NCBI GenBank assembly: GCA_002747055.1
Contig: PDSQ01000027.1
Location: forward strand, 1-64,000
From: Gammaproteobacteria bacterium
GTDB lineage: Bacteria > Pseudomonadota > Gammaproteobacteria > Pseudomonadales > Oleiphilaceae
Length of the DNA: 64,000 bases
Direction: 5' to 3'
Shown: piece after piece, positions 1 through 9,354 of the stretch
How positions within the stretch are numbered: position 1 is the stretch's first letter
Layout: each line of letters begins with the position of its first letter
Notes under the pieces: generated by a model
Told to the model about the DNA's origin: nothing
Database searches by the model: none
What the model saw: the letters and a program-made list of their open reading frames with translations, nothing else
Made by a program: the position numbers and the translations under genes

Positions 1-49
1 TCTGGTTCAATTCAAGCAACTGTTCCATAGTGAGATCATCAATATTCAT
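1..49 (-). CDS. Start of a small ORF at the end of tnpC (partial)
   Basis: Reading minus from 49, the frame opens MNIDDLTMEQLLELNQ and leaves the window. The ATG overlaps the last codons of the tnpC-like ORF, suggesting translational coupling. I recall small ORFs of this type beside some marine IS66 copies, but the visible 16 residues cannot confirm this. Function unknown. Confidence 0.35.
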   Translation of the reverse strand, partial: MNIDDLTMEQLLELNQ

Positions 50-1298
50 TTACGCTTTCCACCACTGAACGCATCGGGTTTTCGGAAAATTTCCTCTTCC
101 AGACACGGGGAGTTAACTCCTGTACCTGACTGGCCGGGTGAACCGATACCCGCTGAAGGACATCAACCAGATAAGTATAAGCGTTGACGTTATGGATACG
201 ACAGGTCGTCAACAACGACTGAATGGCGGCAACATCTTCAGCGCCTGATTCCGTCCAGCAAAACAGCCACGCCTTCTTGCCCATGGGAATCGGCCTTAAA
301 CCCCGTTCGAGATGATTGGTGTCAATCGCCACATCGGGATCAGTTAAAAACACTTCAAGAGATTCAACTCGACTCATGGCATAGTTCAGTGCATTACTCA
401 ACGGATTGGTCGGGGTAAGGTCCAACCGCTGACACTGTTTTTTACACCACAACCAAAATGTGTCGACCACAGGCGTGCTGTGAATTTGCCGATACTCCTT
501 CTTGGCCCAGCCTGTTAATTTACTATTTCGGATCTGCTCTTCATGCCGATACAAGGCACCAATCATCGCCAGTGCTTCACCTGCGGCTTCCGGCTCCAGG
601 GTCAATGCCCTTTCAAAACACCTTCTTGTATGTGCCCAGCACTGGGCATGAGTGATTTCCGCGTTTAAGGGCGCAAGATGTTGGTCCGACCGGCTCGAAC
701 AATAACGAAAGACCATCTCGCCCTGATCACCATACATTGGCCAAAAATAACCTTGCTTCATTTTACCCGGACCTTTTCGACCCGCCTTGATGGGAGTTTT
801 ATCAAGAGCTAGCGCCTGGCTCAGTAGTACATTCTGGTATTGGGCATCCACTACAGGCTTAAGCAGTGCAATGGCTTTGGCTGTCAGTTGTGTGAGCAGG
901 CTGCGAGACAGGGTAATCCCTGCTGCTGCCAGTCGTTGGTGTTGTCGATGCAAGGGTAAGCGGTAAAGAAACTTGTCAACCAGCATACCAGCCAAAAAGC
1001 TGACATCAGCCAGGCTGTTGTCAAATACACGCGCTGGTGCAGGTGTAGTAATCAGCTTTTTCGTGGCTTTTTCCTGAATAACCGGACGGCGTTCTTTTAT
1101 GACAACAAAGCTGGCCTGCTTCTGTGCCAGACGGTAGCTGGTCTTGTACGAGATAATGTCATAGTAATCGGCATTCGCTCCCTTCAGTTCGTCAGGCAAG
1201 ACATCCGCCACCTTCACGGGGACAGAGTCATCAAACCGCAAGCCACTGTCTGTGGCGCAGCCATCGCGCACTTTTCGTCTGCGCTCATGGGCGGCCAC
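39..1298 (-). pseudogene. tnpC: IS66 transposase TnpC, internally deleted
   Basis: This 419-residue ORF carries the IS66 TnpC core: a first catalytic Asp in ALDKTPI (about residue 166), a CWAHTRR segment (about 220) and the late NHLERGLRP motif with the presumed catalytic Glu (about 332). Full-length relatives are about 510 residues. The N-terminal leucine-rich part is gone; translation would have to start at a GTG at 1298. At about residues 208-213 (near position 668) the reading goes straight from SDQHLAPL to NAEITHAQCWAH. Family members have a segment there containing an LLTDGYxAY motif with the second catalytic Asp. I compare with remembered family sequences, not an alignment. The copy is very probably inactive. 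Confidence 0.8.
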
Positions 1299-1600
1299 TT
1301 TCTGAGTCGTATGATCTTCAAATGAAGTTGAAAGCGTTGGGGTAAGGTGAGGGTCAATTCAAGCCGGGATCGATGCTGTTCCTCCACACTTGCTGCCGGT
1401 TGAGCGGGAGGCACCTCAATAAAGTCTGATGAAGCTGAGATTGGCGCATCGCTCAATTGTCTTTTCCATTTGGAAAACGTGCTCGGCGCCAGTTGGTTTT
1501 GCTGGCAAAACACGTCCTGGGTGAGACCGCTTGTATTGAAGTGATCAAAAATAGCTTGCCAGTCTTGTTCGCTGCGGTGGATATTGCGTTGCTTTTTCAT
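1214..1600 (-). CDS. tnpA: IS66 accessory protein TnpA (C-terminus altered)
   Basis: The ATG at 1600 is preceded by AGGAGAACCC, a good ribosome binding site. The 128-residue product starts MKKQRNIHRSEQDW and contains a helix-turn-helix-like stretch (GLTQDVFCQQNQLAPSTFSKWKRQL in part), typical of the small first protein of IS66 elements. The tail, from about residue 105, is read out of frame from tnpC sequence, so the true C-terminus was lost in the deletion that removed tnpB. It overlaps the tnpC-like ORF by 85 nt. Probably non-functional without TnpB and an intact TnpC. Confidence 0.7.
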   Translation of the reverse strand: MKKQRNIHRSEQDWQAIFDHFNTSGLTQDVFCQQNQLAPSTFSKWKRQLSDAPISASSDFIEVPPAQPAASVEEQHRSRLELTLTLPQRFQLHLKIIRLRKWPPMSADEKCAMAAPQTVACGLMTLSP

Positions 1601-1642
1601 GGGTTCTCCTGAGGTTTGTTGAAGTCTGGTTTGAACGGTTAC

Positions 1643-2464
1643 GTTCAAAGGCTGGAAGTTGATAAGTATATAGGGGGCTTTGTTGCCGTTTCTCAGATAG
1701 CCTACCACTTTAAATTCTTCTTGTTTTTTTTGCATTATTCCTTCGTTTGATTCGTCGCTGGAAAAATCTTCCATGCCGTAGTTTTCAATACCCTTGATAT
1801 TATCCAACCGTAACGCGCTTATTTTGTTATTTCCCTGGTCGACAAATACAATAATGGGTCGAACGCTTGCGGTTACCCTTTCTCGAGCATTTTCAAAGGA
1901 GCGCATAAGATGGGTGAATGAGCTCAATTTCTCGCGCCGAAACCGTGTCATTGCCAGCTCAGGATCGGTTTTTCTCAATATCAGTAAGTCTTTGGTTTGG
2001 CTATGGATCTTATGATGTTGTTGGTTAAGTTTTTCGATAACCTCCGCCAGTTCTTCATCATCCGTTTCGAACGAGTCGTACCAAGTGCTGAACTGGCACT
2101 GATCTGGATTCACAGGCAGGGGAAAGGGTGTGTTTTTTTTGAACGATTCTTCCAGGGTATTTATCCAGGTCAGGTGTTGTTGTTCAGCGTCGTTGAGTGA
2201 TTCAATCAGTGTCTGGCTAAATGCGGCGGCGGATGTGCTTCCAGTTAGGTTGCAGAAGTCGTAGAGGGGGATTGCCCGCTCCCGGTAAGTGATGACTTGA
2301 TGATTGAAATTAGTACAGGGGTCGACCTTGATATTGCGTTCGACATCTTTCTCGATATAGTGAACTTGTTCCAGCGGGATCGCAAATGTGGCTTCTTGAG
2401 TCGAGAAAGTAATAACTGAAAGCCTACCCGCATGGAATAGCTTGTGCGATGGTTGTCTGCTCAT
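1643..2464 (-). pseudogene. CheW-like protein with inserted CZB zinc-binding domain, interrupted by IS66
   Basis: The first 274 codons form a CheW fold split by a chemoreceptor zinc-binding (CZB) domain. The N-terminal CheW half is at about residues 12-75. The CZB domain follows at about 85-160, with the expected ligands His97 (QQHLTW), Cys123 (DQCQFSTWYD) and the HHKIH cluster at 150-154. The second CheW half is at about 195-274. CZB domains bind zinc and are reported to sense zinc or oxidants; the CheW fold would couple this to CheA or receptors. Coding sequence stops making family sense at Asn274, exactly where the IS66 end begins at 1642. Translation could continue into tnpA, giving a 416-residue hybrid. 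The 3' remainder should lie left of the window. Confidence 0.75.
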
Positions 2465-2612
2465 GGATATTCTTTTTCCGGTTCAGTCAGGAAGATTAAC
2501 CTAAGCTAGTCGAAGTATAGTCATGGATTGCTTCTCTTACCAATTTGAGCAAGCACGCATTTTCATGCTTGTTCAAATTCAGTAGGTGCCTGTTTCAGTG
2601 GCAAGCCGTTGG

Positions 2613-3467
2613 TTACCGGAGACTTAGCTCGAAGCGGTTTTTATCTGGCTTGAAGTGGTGGGATGAGCGTCGGCCGGTCGCCCTGTCAAGTCCGTTCAGT
2701 CCGCTGATCGTGGTTAAGGCGATCCCCTTTTCACCCAGTAGCGGGAGGGCTTTTTCCAGGTAATGCAGTGTCAAAAGGTGTGGGTGACCAATCGCGATGG
2801 CGTAACCCTTTTTTTTAGCGATGCCGAGTAAGCGGTTGAATTGGTGGTCGATAGCTTGTGCGGAAACTTTATGATCCAGAAAAACATCCCTTTCCTGAGT
2901 CGGTATCTGGTATTGGCGGGAAATATTTGCCGCGACCGAGCTGGCGATGGTCCGACTGTCGACAAAGTACAATGGGTACTGTTTTAGTTCGGACATCAGC
3001 CAACGCATTATCTCGCCATTCTGAGTAAGTGCGCTTCCCATGTGATTGTTGACGCCGCTGATAAATGGCAAAGATCGGATTTGTTTCCGCAGTGAGGTAA
3101 TTAGACTAAGTCGGGACATGCCACTGTGCAATGCCCCTTTGCCCAGCGCGATACCCGAGGTACTTTCCATTGGCGTATGCAGCATAATTTCTTTTCCGGC
3201 ATCGTGCGCTTGTCTGGCCAGGGTCTGGGTATGGGCTCGATAGGGTAAAAAGGACAGTGTCAAAGGATAGGGTAGCGCAATAAATCTCTTGCCGATAGCC
3301 TGGTGGTGTCCCATGTCGTCGATAATGATGGCGATAATCGGAAGATTAGCCTCCTGCCCGCTCAGGGGCGGAGGCAATAACGCCATGAGTAACAATGGCC
3401 AGAGTAAAGCGGGATATTTTCGTTTGGCAATGAGTCTGTACCAGTTATTTTGCTGATTGTTGGACAT
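2613..3467 (-). CDS. yibQ: Divergent polysaccharide deacetylase family protein (YibQ-like)
   Basis: The 284-residue product has an N-terminal membrane or signal segment (about residues 15-37). A NodB-like barrel follows: IIIDDMGHH at about 48-56 carries the catalytic and metal-binding Asp-Asp, and MLHTPMES at about 96-103 carries another conserved His. This family is exported and sits next to envC and ctpA in many gammaproteobacteria, so a role in cell-wall or envelope metabolism is inferred; the substrate is unknown. The start overlaps the 3' end of ctpA by 23 nt, indicating co-transcription in a gpmI-envC-ctpA-yibQ order. Confidence 0.85.
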   Translation of the reverse strand: MSNNQQNNWYRLIAKRKYPALLWPLLLMALLPPPLSGQEANLPIIAIIIDDMGHHQAIGKRFIALPYPLTLSFLPYRAHTQTLARQAHDAGKEIMLHTPMESTSGIALGKGALHSGMSRLSLITSLRKQIRSLPFISGVNNHMGSALTQNGEIMRWLMSELKQYPLYFVDSRTIASSVAANISRQYQIPTQERDVFLDHKVSAQAIDHQFNRLLGIAKKKGYAIAIGHPHLLTLHYLEKALPLLGEKGIALTTISGLNGLDRATGRRSSHHFKPDKNRFELSLR

Positions 3468-4863
3468 TTTTCGCGTAAATAATCAGACCATTCATCAGGT
3501 TGACTGCTTCCCTCAATTGAAAGTCCCTGGCAAGAATAGCGTATCGCTTTTCATTGTTTTCTTCTGTGGACATTTGTTCAGTGTCAGCGATATCTTTACT
3601 GTTTTCTTTTGCCGTGTCATTTGACAGGTGCCGGGTAAGGTTGGCTTCTTTGAATGAGGGTCGTGCTTGCAGTTCGGTGAGTTTCGCTTGCTTGATTTCG
3701 ACATCAGGGGTAATACCTAATGCCTGAATCGATCGGCCACTGGGCGTATAGTACCTGGCGGTGGTCAGCTTCAAACCGTACTCTTCATTCAATGGCATAA
3801 CCGTTTGCACCGAGCCTTTGCCGAAACTGTCGGTGCCCAGAATGATGGCTCGACCATGATCCTGGAGTGCTCCTGCCAGTATTTCAGAGGCGGAAGCGGA
3901 GCCGCCATTAATCAGTACGATAATCGGGATATTACCGGTTATATCGCCAGATGTGGCACTGTATTGTAACTGGGAACTTTTAATACGGCCTTCTGTATAC
4001 ACTATCAAACCGTCTTCGAGTAACGAGTCTGCGACATCGACAGCTGCCTGCAGAACGCCACCAGGGTTGTTACGCAGATCGAGAATCAAGCCTTGAATCG
4101 GCGCTTTTGCCTCTTTGTTGATTTTCTCCAGGCCATCGATAAAGTCTTGTCCCGTTTTCGCCTGAAACTGGGTAATACGAATATAACCCAGCGTATCTTC
4201 TAGTAGGCGGGTTTTGACACTGGTTACCTTGATGATATCCCGCACCACTTGTTTTTCGACAGGCGCGCTTTCACCTTCGCGCACTATGGTCAGGGTAATC
4301 GCCGTGCCCGGCTTGCCGCGCATTTTGTTGATCGCTTCTTCCAGTGACATACCCTTGACCGAATCGTCGTCCAGTTTGATGATAATGTCGCCAGCTTCCA
4401 CTCCGGCTTTGGATGCCGGTGTATCATCGATCGGAGAGATCACTTTTATAAAGCCGTTTTCCATTCCAACTTCAATGCCCAAACCGCCAAATTCGCCAGA
4501 GGTGCTTTCTTGCAGGTCATCGAACGCCGTGGGTTCAAGGTAGGTAGAGTGCGGATCCAAACCTGACAGCATGCCTTTTATCGCGTTGTTCAGAAGCGTG
4601 GAGTCGTCTACTTCCTCGACATAAGTTTTCTTGATTCTGTCAAACACTTCGGTGAATCGCCGGAGTTCTTGAAGTGGTAGCTGAGTTTCGGGATCAGGCA
4701 GACGGACAACCACCTTGGGTTGGCCTTTTTTTTGTTGGGCGTCCGCTTCGGAGGCAATTGTTGGTACACTTATGAGCATAGCCAGACTGAATGCGCAAAG
4801 CCGTGCGAAGAGGGTTTTCGTTATTCCTGTTTTGCTGGAATCTCCCAAATAAAACATTTTCAT
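3445..4863 (-). CDS. ctpA: Carboxy-terminal processing protease, S41 family
   Basis: The 472-residue periplasmic serine protease has a signal peptide (about residues 14-38), a PDZ domain (about 105-190, with the GLGIEVGMENG binding loop) and an S41 catalytic domain. The Ser/Lys dyad is visible: the nucleophile in GGSASASEILAGAL (about 323-336) and the Lys in DSFGKGSVQT about 25 residues later. Family members trim or degrade envelope substrates, including peptidoglycan hydrolases, which fits the adjacent EnvC-like activator. The low-complexity charged region near residues 400-435 is poorly conserved. It lies between envC and yibQ on the same strand. Confidence 0.95.
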   Translation of the reverse strand: MKMFYLGDSSKTGITKTLFARLCAFSLAMLISVPTIASEADAQQKKGQPKVVVRLPDPETQLPLQELRRFTEVFDRIKKTYVEEVDDSTLLNNAIKGMLSGLDPHSTYLEPTAFDDLQESTSGEFGGLGIEVGMENGFIKVISPIDDTPASKAGVEAGDIIIKLDDDSVKGMSLEEAINKMRGKPGTAITLTIVREGESAPVEKQVVRDIIKVTSVKTRLLEDTLGYIRITQFQAKTGQDFIDGLEKINKEAKAPIQGLILDLRNNPGGVLQAAVDVADSLLEDGLIVYTEGRIKSSQLQYSATSGDITGNIPIIVLINGGSASASEILAGALQDHGRAIILGTDSFGKGSVQTVMPLNEEYGLKLTTARYYTPSGRSIQALGITPDVEIKQAKLTELQARPSFKEANLTRHLSNDTAKENSKDIADTEQMSTEENNEKRYAILARDFQLREAVNLMNGLIIYAKNVQQSAK

Positions 4864-4960
4864 TCACTCTGTTCCTGGTGTCTTTTTATTGATCCGACAA
4901 GCTGGGTAAATCTGGATAGCGGAATTTATACGGCATTTTAAATATATTGACCAGAACAAA

Positions 4961-6166
4961 TTACTTGCGTGCTTGCTTTTTGAGCCATTTTATCGGGTTT
5001 TGGGGTTTGCCTTTTTTTCTGATTTCAAAGTATAGGCCGGTTTCGGGTGTGCCACCGCTATTACCGGTAAATGCAATGGTTTCTCCAGTATTGACCCATT
5101 CTCCCAAGTCTTTTAGCAGACTGTGGTTTTGACCATACAGGCTCATATAGTTATTGCCATGGTCGACGATAATCAACAATCCAAAGCCTCTTAGCCAGTC
5201 AGCAAATACCACTCTGCCATAGTGAACCGCACTGACCGGGCTGGATTCCGGTGTTTCGATAAAAATGCCATTGCTCCTTAACGAGCTGCCTGCCAATTGG
5301 CTTTTGTAATTGCGGGTGATTTTCCCTCGGACGGGCCAGGCCAGTCTGGATTTTTGGGTGGTGAAAGGTTCATTGCTATCAATAAGCTCGACCGAAGCGA
5401 TGGTTTTTTCAATCTGTTTGATAAGGCTGGTCAGCTTTTGTTGGTTGGCTATGTGGGTGCTGAGGCGCGCTTGCTTGCTGTTGATGGATTTATTGAGTGT
5501 TGCGAGAGCGTTTTGTCTTGTTTTAATTGCCGATCGCAGGCGCTTATTTTGTTTTTGCAGTTTTTGTTTTGCGGTTGCCAACTGGTGTCTTTTCTCGGTT
5601 ATGGCTTGTTCGGTTGCCACGATTTTTTCCAGCTCTGTGTTGTATTGATTGATTTGTTCTTTTTGGGCATCGGAAAAATAACGCAGATAACTCATGTTTC
5701 GAGCGATGGATCGAGGGTCTTCCAGGTTAAGCAAGAGTTTGATCGCGGGCTGGCTACCTGACTGGTATGTTGCCAGAACGAGTGCCGCGAGGTTTCGCTT
5801 TTTATCTTGCAACGCGGTTTTTTGTTTTTTTTTGGTTAAAGCCAGTGACTTGATTTGTTTCTGGGTTTTTTTCTGTTTGATTGCCAGTTGCTGAATTTGT
5901 TGGTCAATTTTACTGACAGTGAGTTCACTGTCTCGCAGTGCTTTTACCTTGGCGTTTTTTTCTATGGCAGCTTTTTTAAGCCAATTTTGCAAAGATTCAA
6001 TGGCGGAATCGATTTTTTTTAGCTGGGCTTTCGAGGTGTTTAATTCTTGTATTTTGTTTTCGTTGGCGCCGTGGCTGCATACGCTGAAGACTGCGCCGCA
6101 AATCAGCAATACGCAAAATATACCAGCTTTAGTGAAACGGGCTTTGTGCAAATAAAGGCTTGGCAT
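4961..6166 (-). CDS. envC: Murein hydrolase activator EnvC
   Basis: I place the start at the ATG at 6166, giving about 401 residues with an immediate signal peptide (GIFCVLLICGAVFSVC). The open frame extends to 6274, but that would add about 36 residues before the signal sequence. Long Lys/Gln-rich coiled coils (mature residues about 40-260) precede a C-terminal LytM/M23-like domain with RVVFADWLRGFGL and DHGNNYMSLYG. The LytM metal ligands are degenerate, as in EnvC, which activates amidases instead of cutting peptidoglycan. Its likely partner is the AMIN-domain amidase at 30631. It follows gpmI on the same strand with a short gap. Confidence 0.93.
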   Translation of the reverse strand: MPSLYLHKARFTKAGIFCVLLICGAVFSVCSHGANENKIQELNTSKAQLKKIDSAIESLQNWLKKAAIEKNAKVKALRDSELTVSKIDQQIQQLAIKQKKTQKQIKSLALTKKKQKTALQDKKRNLAALVLATYQSGSQPAIKLLLNLEDPRSIARNMSYLRYFSDAQKEQINQYNTELEKIVATEQAITEKRHQLATAKQKLQKQNKRLRSAIKTRQNALATLNKSINSKQARLSTHIANQQKLTSLIKQIEKTIASVELIDSNEPFTTQKSRLAWPVRGKITRNYKSQLAGSSLRSNGIFIETPESSPVSAVHYGRVVFADWLRGFGLLIIVDHGNNYMSLYGQNHSLLKDLGEWVNTGETIAFTGNSGGTPETGLYFEIRKKGKPQNPIKWLKKQARK

Positions 6167-6266
6167 GGCGAGAAAGTGAATTACCCGATAATGTGGGCCA
6201 CCTGACAGTATTATTGGCTCAATACAGCAACGCCGATAATACATCGGCGTCGAGCTGGAATTGGCA

Positions 6267-7808
6267 TTATGCAATCAGCGATTTTCCTGTCATTTCATCG
6301 GGTTGTGGCAAATGTATTAGCTCGAGTATGGTCGGGGCGATATCGCACAAACTTCCTCCGGACTTCAATTGAACATTTTGCGGGCCGCAATAGATGAGGG
6401 GAACCGGTAAAACAGTGTGCGCTGTGTGGGGTTGACCGGTCTCCGGATCAACCATTTGTTCTGCGTTCCCGTGGTCGGCGGTGATCAGCGCCTGCCCGTT
6501 AACTGATTCAAGCGCTGTCACTACCCGTTGCAGACAGGTATCCAGGCATTCCGCTGCTTTTACGGCTGCGTCGAAGTCCCCGGTATGGCCAACCATATCA
6601 CCGTTGGCGTAGTTGCAAATAATTACGTCGTATTTGCCGCTCTCTATCGCTTCTACCAACTTGTCTGTGACTTCCGGTGCACTCATTTCGGGTTTAAGAT
6701 CGTAGGTTGCCACCTTGGGTGAGGGGATAAGAATTCGGTCTTCTCCTTCAAACGTGTCTTCGCGACCGCCACTGAAAAAGAAGGTAACATGCGCATATTT
6801 TTCAGTTTCAGCGATACGCAGTTGGGTTTTACCTTGATTTTGTAAATATTCGCCGAGACCATTGTTCAATTCCATGGGTGGGTAGGCACAAGCCGCTTTC
6901 AGGTCGGCCGCGAATTCGGTCAACATGACAAATTCGGAAAGATTGGCGTGTCTGTCTCTGGCGAATCCGTCGAAATTCTCTTCGACAAAGGGTCGAGTCA
7001 GTTCACGGGCACGATCAGCCCGAAAATTCATAAACAAAACCGTGTCACCATCTTGCACGGCGTGTTTTGGGGTGTCTGGCGGCAATATAACAGAAGGCTT
7101 GACAAACTCATCGGTTTCTCCTCTGGCATAGGCAGCCTTGAGTGCTTCCTCTGTCGAGGTATAGGTCAGTTCGGCGTCAGCATTCACGATCAGGTTGTAG
7201 GCGGCTTCTACCCGATCCCAGCGATTGTCCCGATCCATTGCATAGTAGCGGCCCACCATTGACGCTGTCCGGCCGACACCCAATCGTACTAACTCTTCGT
7301 CAAGGCGTTTCAGAGAGGGCAAAGCACTTTGTGGGGGCATATCCCTGCCGTCCAGAAAAGCGTGGACATAAAGCTGCTTGGCTCCTTGCTTAACCGCCAT
7401 TCTACAGGCGGAAATAATGTGTTCTTCGTGACTGTGTACACCGCCTGGAGAGAGTAACCCAAAAATATGGACGGCCTTTTCTTTCGCTACCGCTTTGTCG
7501 ATGGCAGACAACAATACCGGGTTATGATAAAAATCACCGTTTTGTACGTCTTTGGTGATGCGGGTGAGGCTTTGATAGACAACCCTGCCGGCACCGAGGT
7601 TCATGTGACCTACTTCAGAGTTGCCCATTTGGCCTTCGGGCAGACCGACATGATTGCCGGAGGTATTGATCAGTGTTTTGGGTCGATTGGCCCAGAGTTT
7701 ATCCCAAAACGGCTTCTTAGCATGAAAAATGGCGTTATGGTCTGTGTCTTCCCGGTGGCCCCAGCCATCGAGAATAATTAGCGCGGTTGTTGGTTTGGCT
7801 TTTGTCAT
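6267..7808 (-). CDS. gpmI: 2,3-bisphosphoglycerate-independent phosphoglycerate mutase
   Basis: At 513 residues this is the normal length for the cofactor-independent mutase, which interconverts 3- and 2-phosphoglycerate in glycolysis and gluconeogenesis. The N-terminus [13 protein letters not shown] holds metal-binding Asp. [13 protein letters not shown] (about residues 62-74) holds the serine that carries the phosphate intermediate. [15 protein letters not shown] (about 183-197) and the late [11 protein letters not shown] and [10 protein letters not shown] motifs carry substrate and Mn ligands. It is the first gene of the minus-strand block and is divergent from the yibN-like gene across about 260 bp. 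Confidence 0.97.
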   Translation of the reverse strand: MTKAKPTTALIILDGWGHREDTDHNAIFHAKKPFWDKLWANRPKTLINTSGNHVGLPEGQMGNSEVGHMNLGAGRVVYQSLTRITKDVQNGDFYHNPVLLSAIDKAVAKEKAVHIFGLLSPGGVHSHEEHIISACRMAVKQGAKQLYVHAFLDGRDMPPQSALPSLKRLDEELVRLGVGRTASMVGRYYAMDRDNRWDRVEAAYNLIVNADAELTYTSTEEALKAAYARGETDEFVKPSVILPPDTPKHAVQDGDTVLFMNFRADRARELTRPFVEENFDGFARDRHANLSEFVMLTEFAADLKAACAYPPMELNNGLGEYLQNQGKTQLRIAETEKYAHVTFFFSGGREDTFEGEDRILIPSPKVATYDLKPEMSAPEVTDKLVEAIESGKYDVIICNYANGDMVGHTGDFDAAVKAAECLDTCLQRVVTALESVNGQALITADHGNAEQMVDPETGQPHTAHTVLPVPLIYCGPQNVQLKSGGSLCDIAPTILELIHLPQPDEMTGKSLIA

Positions 7809-7929
7809 GCTGATGATATCCCTGACTTAGGTTTGATTTGTAAATTCATTCTACCCTCAACGCAACCAGTTTTCCATTTCCGCAAACCGATTACTTGGCT
7901 TTTGGCTTCTGTCTTGGGCCAAGGCTGTG

Positions 7930-7935
7930 TATAAT
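7930..7935 (+). promoter_or_regulatory. Possible -10 element for the yibN-grxC-secB operon
   Basis: A perfect TATAAT lies in the 260-bp divergent gap between gpmI and the yibN-like gene, about 135 bp upstream of the latter. No convincing -35 box lies 16-18 bp before it, so this is only a candidate. Confidence 0.3.
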
Positions 7936-8068
7936 GCCGAGGCTTTACGGGCTGGTTTCAGATCGAGTCGCTGTCAAATGGAGCTGTCGATCAGCTCTGT
8001 CAGTCTCTCGTTCCTTGAGGGGCCAAAAATCAAGGTTCACAAATTAGGTTGATAAAATAGGGTTAGGA

Positions 8069-8485
8069 ATGGAAAGAATTATTGAATTCGCCACCAATCA
8101 CTGGATGTTGGTCTCTACCTTTTTTGGCTTGTTGATTGCACTTTTTCTGGTTGATCGACGCAAAGCCGGTGCCTCGATTTCGCCCCAGCAAGTGGTGTTG
8201 TTGATGAACCGGGAAGAAGGCGTGATTGTCGATATTCGTGAAAAGAAAGACTACTCTGAAGGGCGAATCAAGGGTTGTATCCATATCCCGCTAACTTCGT
8301 TGAAAGAACGACATGACGAGCTGAAGAAACATGAATCCAGGACATTTATCCTTGTCGATAAAATGGGGCAGCACTCCGGGGCGGCCGCTAAGACACTGAA
8401 GGATTTGGGGTATAGCAATATCGTCAGAATGGCCGGGGGCATTGCAGAATGGCGCGGCCAAAACTTGCCACTGATTAAAAAATAG
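8069..8485 (+). CDS. yibN: YibN-like membrane-anchored rhodanese-fold protein, no active-site Cys
   Basis: The 138-residue protein has one N-terminal transmembrane helix (about residues 12-28) and a rhodanese domain (about 45-135; VIVDIREKKDYSEGRIKGC is typical). Where active rhodaneses have a Cys opening the active-site loop, this protein reads LVDKMGQHSGAAA, with Asp in that place. E. coli YibN also lacks the Cys, so sulfur transfer is unlikely. YibN has been linked to the Sec/YidC membrane-insertion machinery, and the gene lies two genes before secB. It ends 8 nt before grxC. Confidence 0.88.
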   Translation: MERIIEFATNHWMLVSTFFGLLIALFLVDRRKAGASISPQQVVLLMNREEGVIVDIREKKDYSEGRIKGCIHIPLTSLKERHDELKKHESRTFILVDKMGQHSGAAAKTLKDLGYSNIVRMAGGIAEWRGQNLPLIKK

Positions 8486-8493
8486 GTGTTTAT

Positions 8494-8751
8494 ATGGCTC
8501 AAGTGATTATCTACACAAGCCGACTGTGCCCGTTTTGTATTCGAGCCAAAAAATTGCTCGACGCGAAAAAAGCAGCTTACAACGAAATCAAAGTCGATGG
8601 CAATCCGGCAATCCGGTCAGAAATGGTTGATAAAGCAGGCGCGACATCAGTGCCCCAGATATGGATTGGCGATAATCATGTTGGCGGTTGCGATCAACTG
8701 GTTGCGCTTGAAAATCAAGGCAAACTAGATGCCTTGCTGGCTGCCGATTAA
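8494..8751 (+). CDS. grxC: Glutaredoxin 3
   Basis: This 85-residue glutaredoxin has the CPFC dithiol motif at residues 12-15 and the GSH-binding [19 protein letters not shown] segment at about 52-70. It reduces protein disulfides and mixed disulfides using glutathione. The yibN-grxC-secB order is conserved in gammaproteobacteria and supports the call. The gene starts 8 nt after the yibN-like stop codon. Confidence 0.96.
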   Translation: MAQVIIYTSRLCPFCIRAKKLLDAKKAAYNEIKVDGNPAIRSEMVDKAGATSVPQIWIGDNHVGGCDQLVALENQGKLDALLAAD

Positions 8752-8864
8752 TACGGAGTTATCTTGTTAATATACAATCAATCGTCAATACCTTCCCTGG
8801 CAATACAACCGGGATGCGAACGACAACTGTAACCAGAACTGAAAATGAAAAAAGGGAAAATATA

Positions 8865-9347
8865 ATGGCCGAAAACCAAGGAGCCTCTGAGCAGCAAGCT
8901 CCCCAATTTGCATTGCAGCGAATCTACATCAAGGATGTTTCTTTTGAATCCCCAAATTCTCCAGATATCTTTCAGGGTGAATGGAAGCCACAGGTTCATC
9001 TGGACTTGAATACGGCCAACAAAAAACTCACCGATACCCAGTTTGAGGTGATTGTGTCTTTGACCGTGACGGCTAAGATTGGAGAAAAAACGGCGTTTAT
9101 CGTTGAAATCCAGCAGGCCGGTGTTTTTTTGATCAATGGTATCGAGGGAGCACAACTTGGCCAGACGCTGGGAGCTTTCTGCCCGAATGTTCTGTTTCCT
9201 TATGCCAGAGAAGCCGTTGACAACTTGATTGGTAAAGGCAGTTTCCCTCCGTTGATGCTTGCGCCGGTAAATTTTGATGCGATTTATGCTGAAGCCTTGC
9301 GACGCAAGCAGGCTGAGGGTGAAGAACAGAAAGGCACTGCTCACTGA
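8865..9347 (+). CDS. secB: Protein-export chaperone SecB
   Basis: I start at the ATG at 8865, preceded by AAAGGGA, giving 160 residues; the frame is open 51 nt further upstream without a better site. The protein shows the SecB core: [17 protein letters not shown] near the N-terminus, [10 protein letters not shown], and the C-terminal [18 protein letters not shown] and [11 protein letters not shown] segments. SecB holds precursors unfolded and hands them to SecA. The C-terminus is charged, as usual. The convergent trmL ends only 7 nt away. Confidence 0.96.
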   Translation: MAENQGASEQQAPQFALQRIYIKDVSFESPNSPDIFQGEWKPQVHLDLNTANKKLTDTQFEVIVSLTVTAKIGEKTAFIVEIQQAGVFLINGIEGAQLGQTLGAFCPNVLFPYAREAVDNLIGKGSFPPLMLAPVNFDAIYAEALRRKQAEGEEQKGTAH

Positions 9348-9354
9348 TTCCACT

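Larger units (their letters stand above)
1..1642 (-). mobile_element. Decayed IS66-family insertion sequence, inside a chemotaxis gene
   Basis: On the minus strand the element appears to begin at 1642 with GTAACCG, close to the GTAAGCG-type ends I remember for IS66 elements. It contains a tnpA-like ORF, a defective tnpC-like ORF and the start of a further ORF that runs off the left edge. The tnpB gene expected between tnpA and tnpC is missing, and tnpC has lost its N-terminal region, so an internal deletion is likely. The other end and the target duplication lie outside the window. The upstream coding sequence runs in frame into the element, which fixes the insertion point closely. Family assignment is firm; the exact end is inferred. 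Confidence 0.75.

Noticed and set aside
5297..5761. Long plus-strand ORF opposite envC
   Set aside because: It mirrors the Lys/Gln-rich coiled coil of envC on the other strand; no ribosome site or family resemblance.
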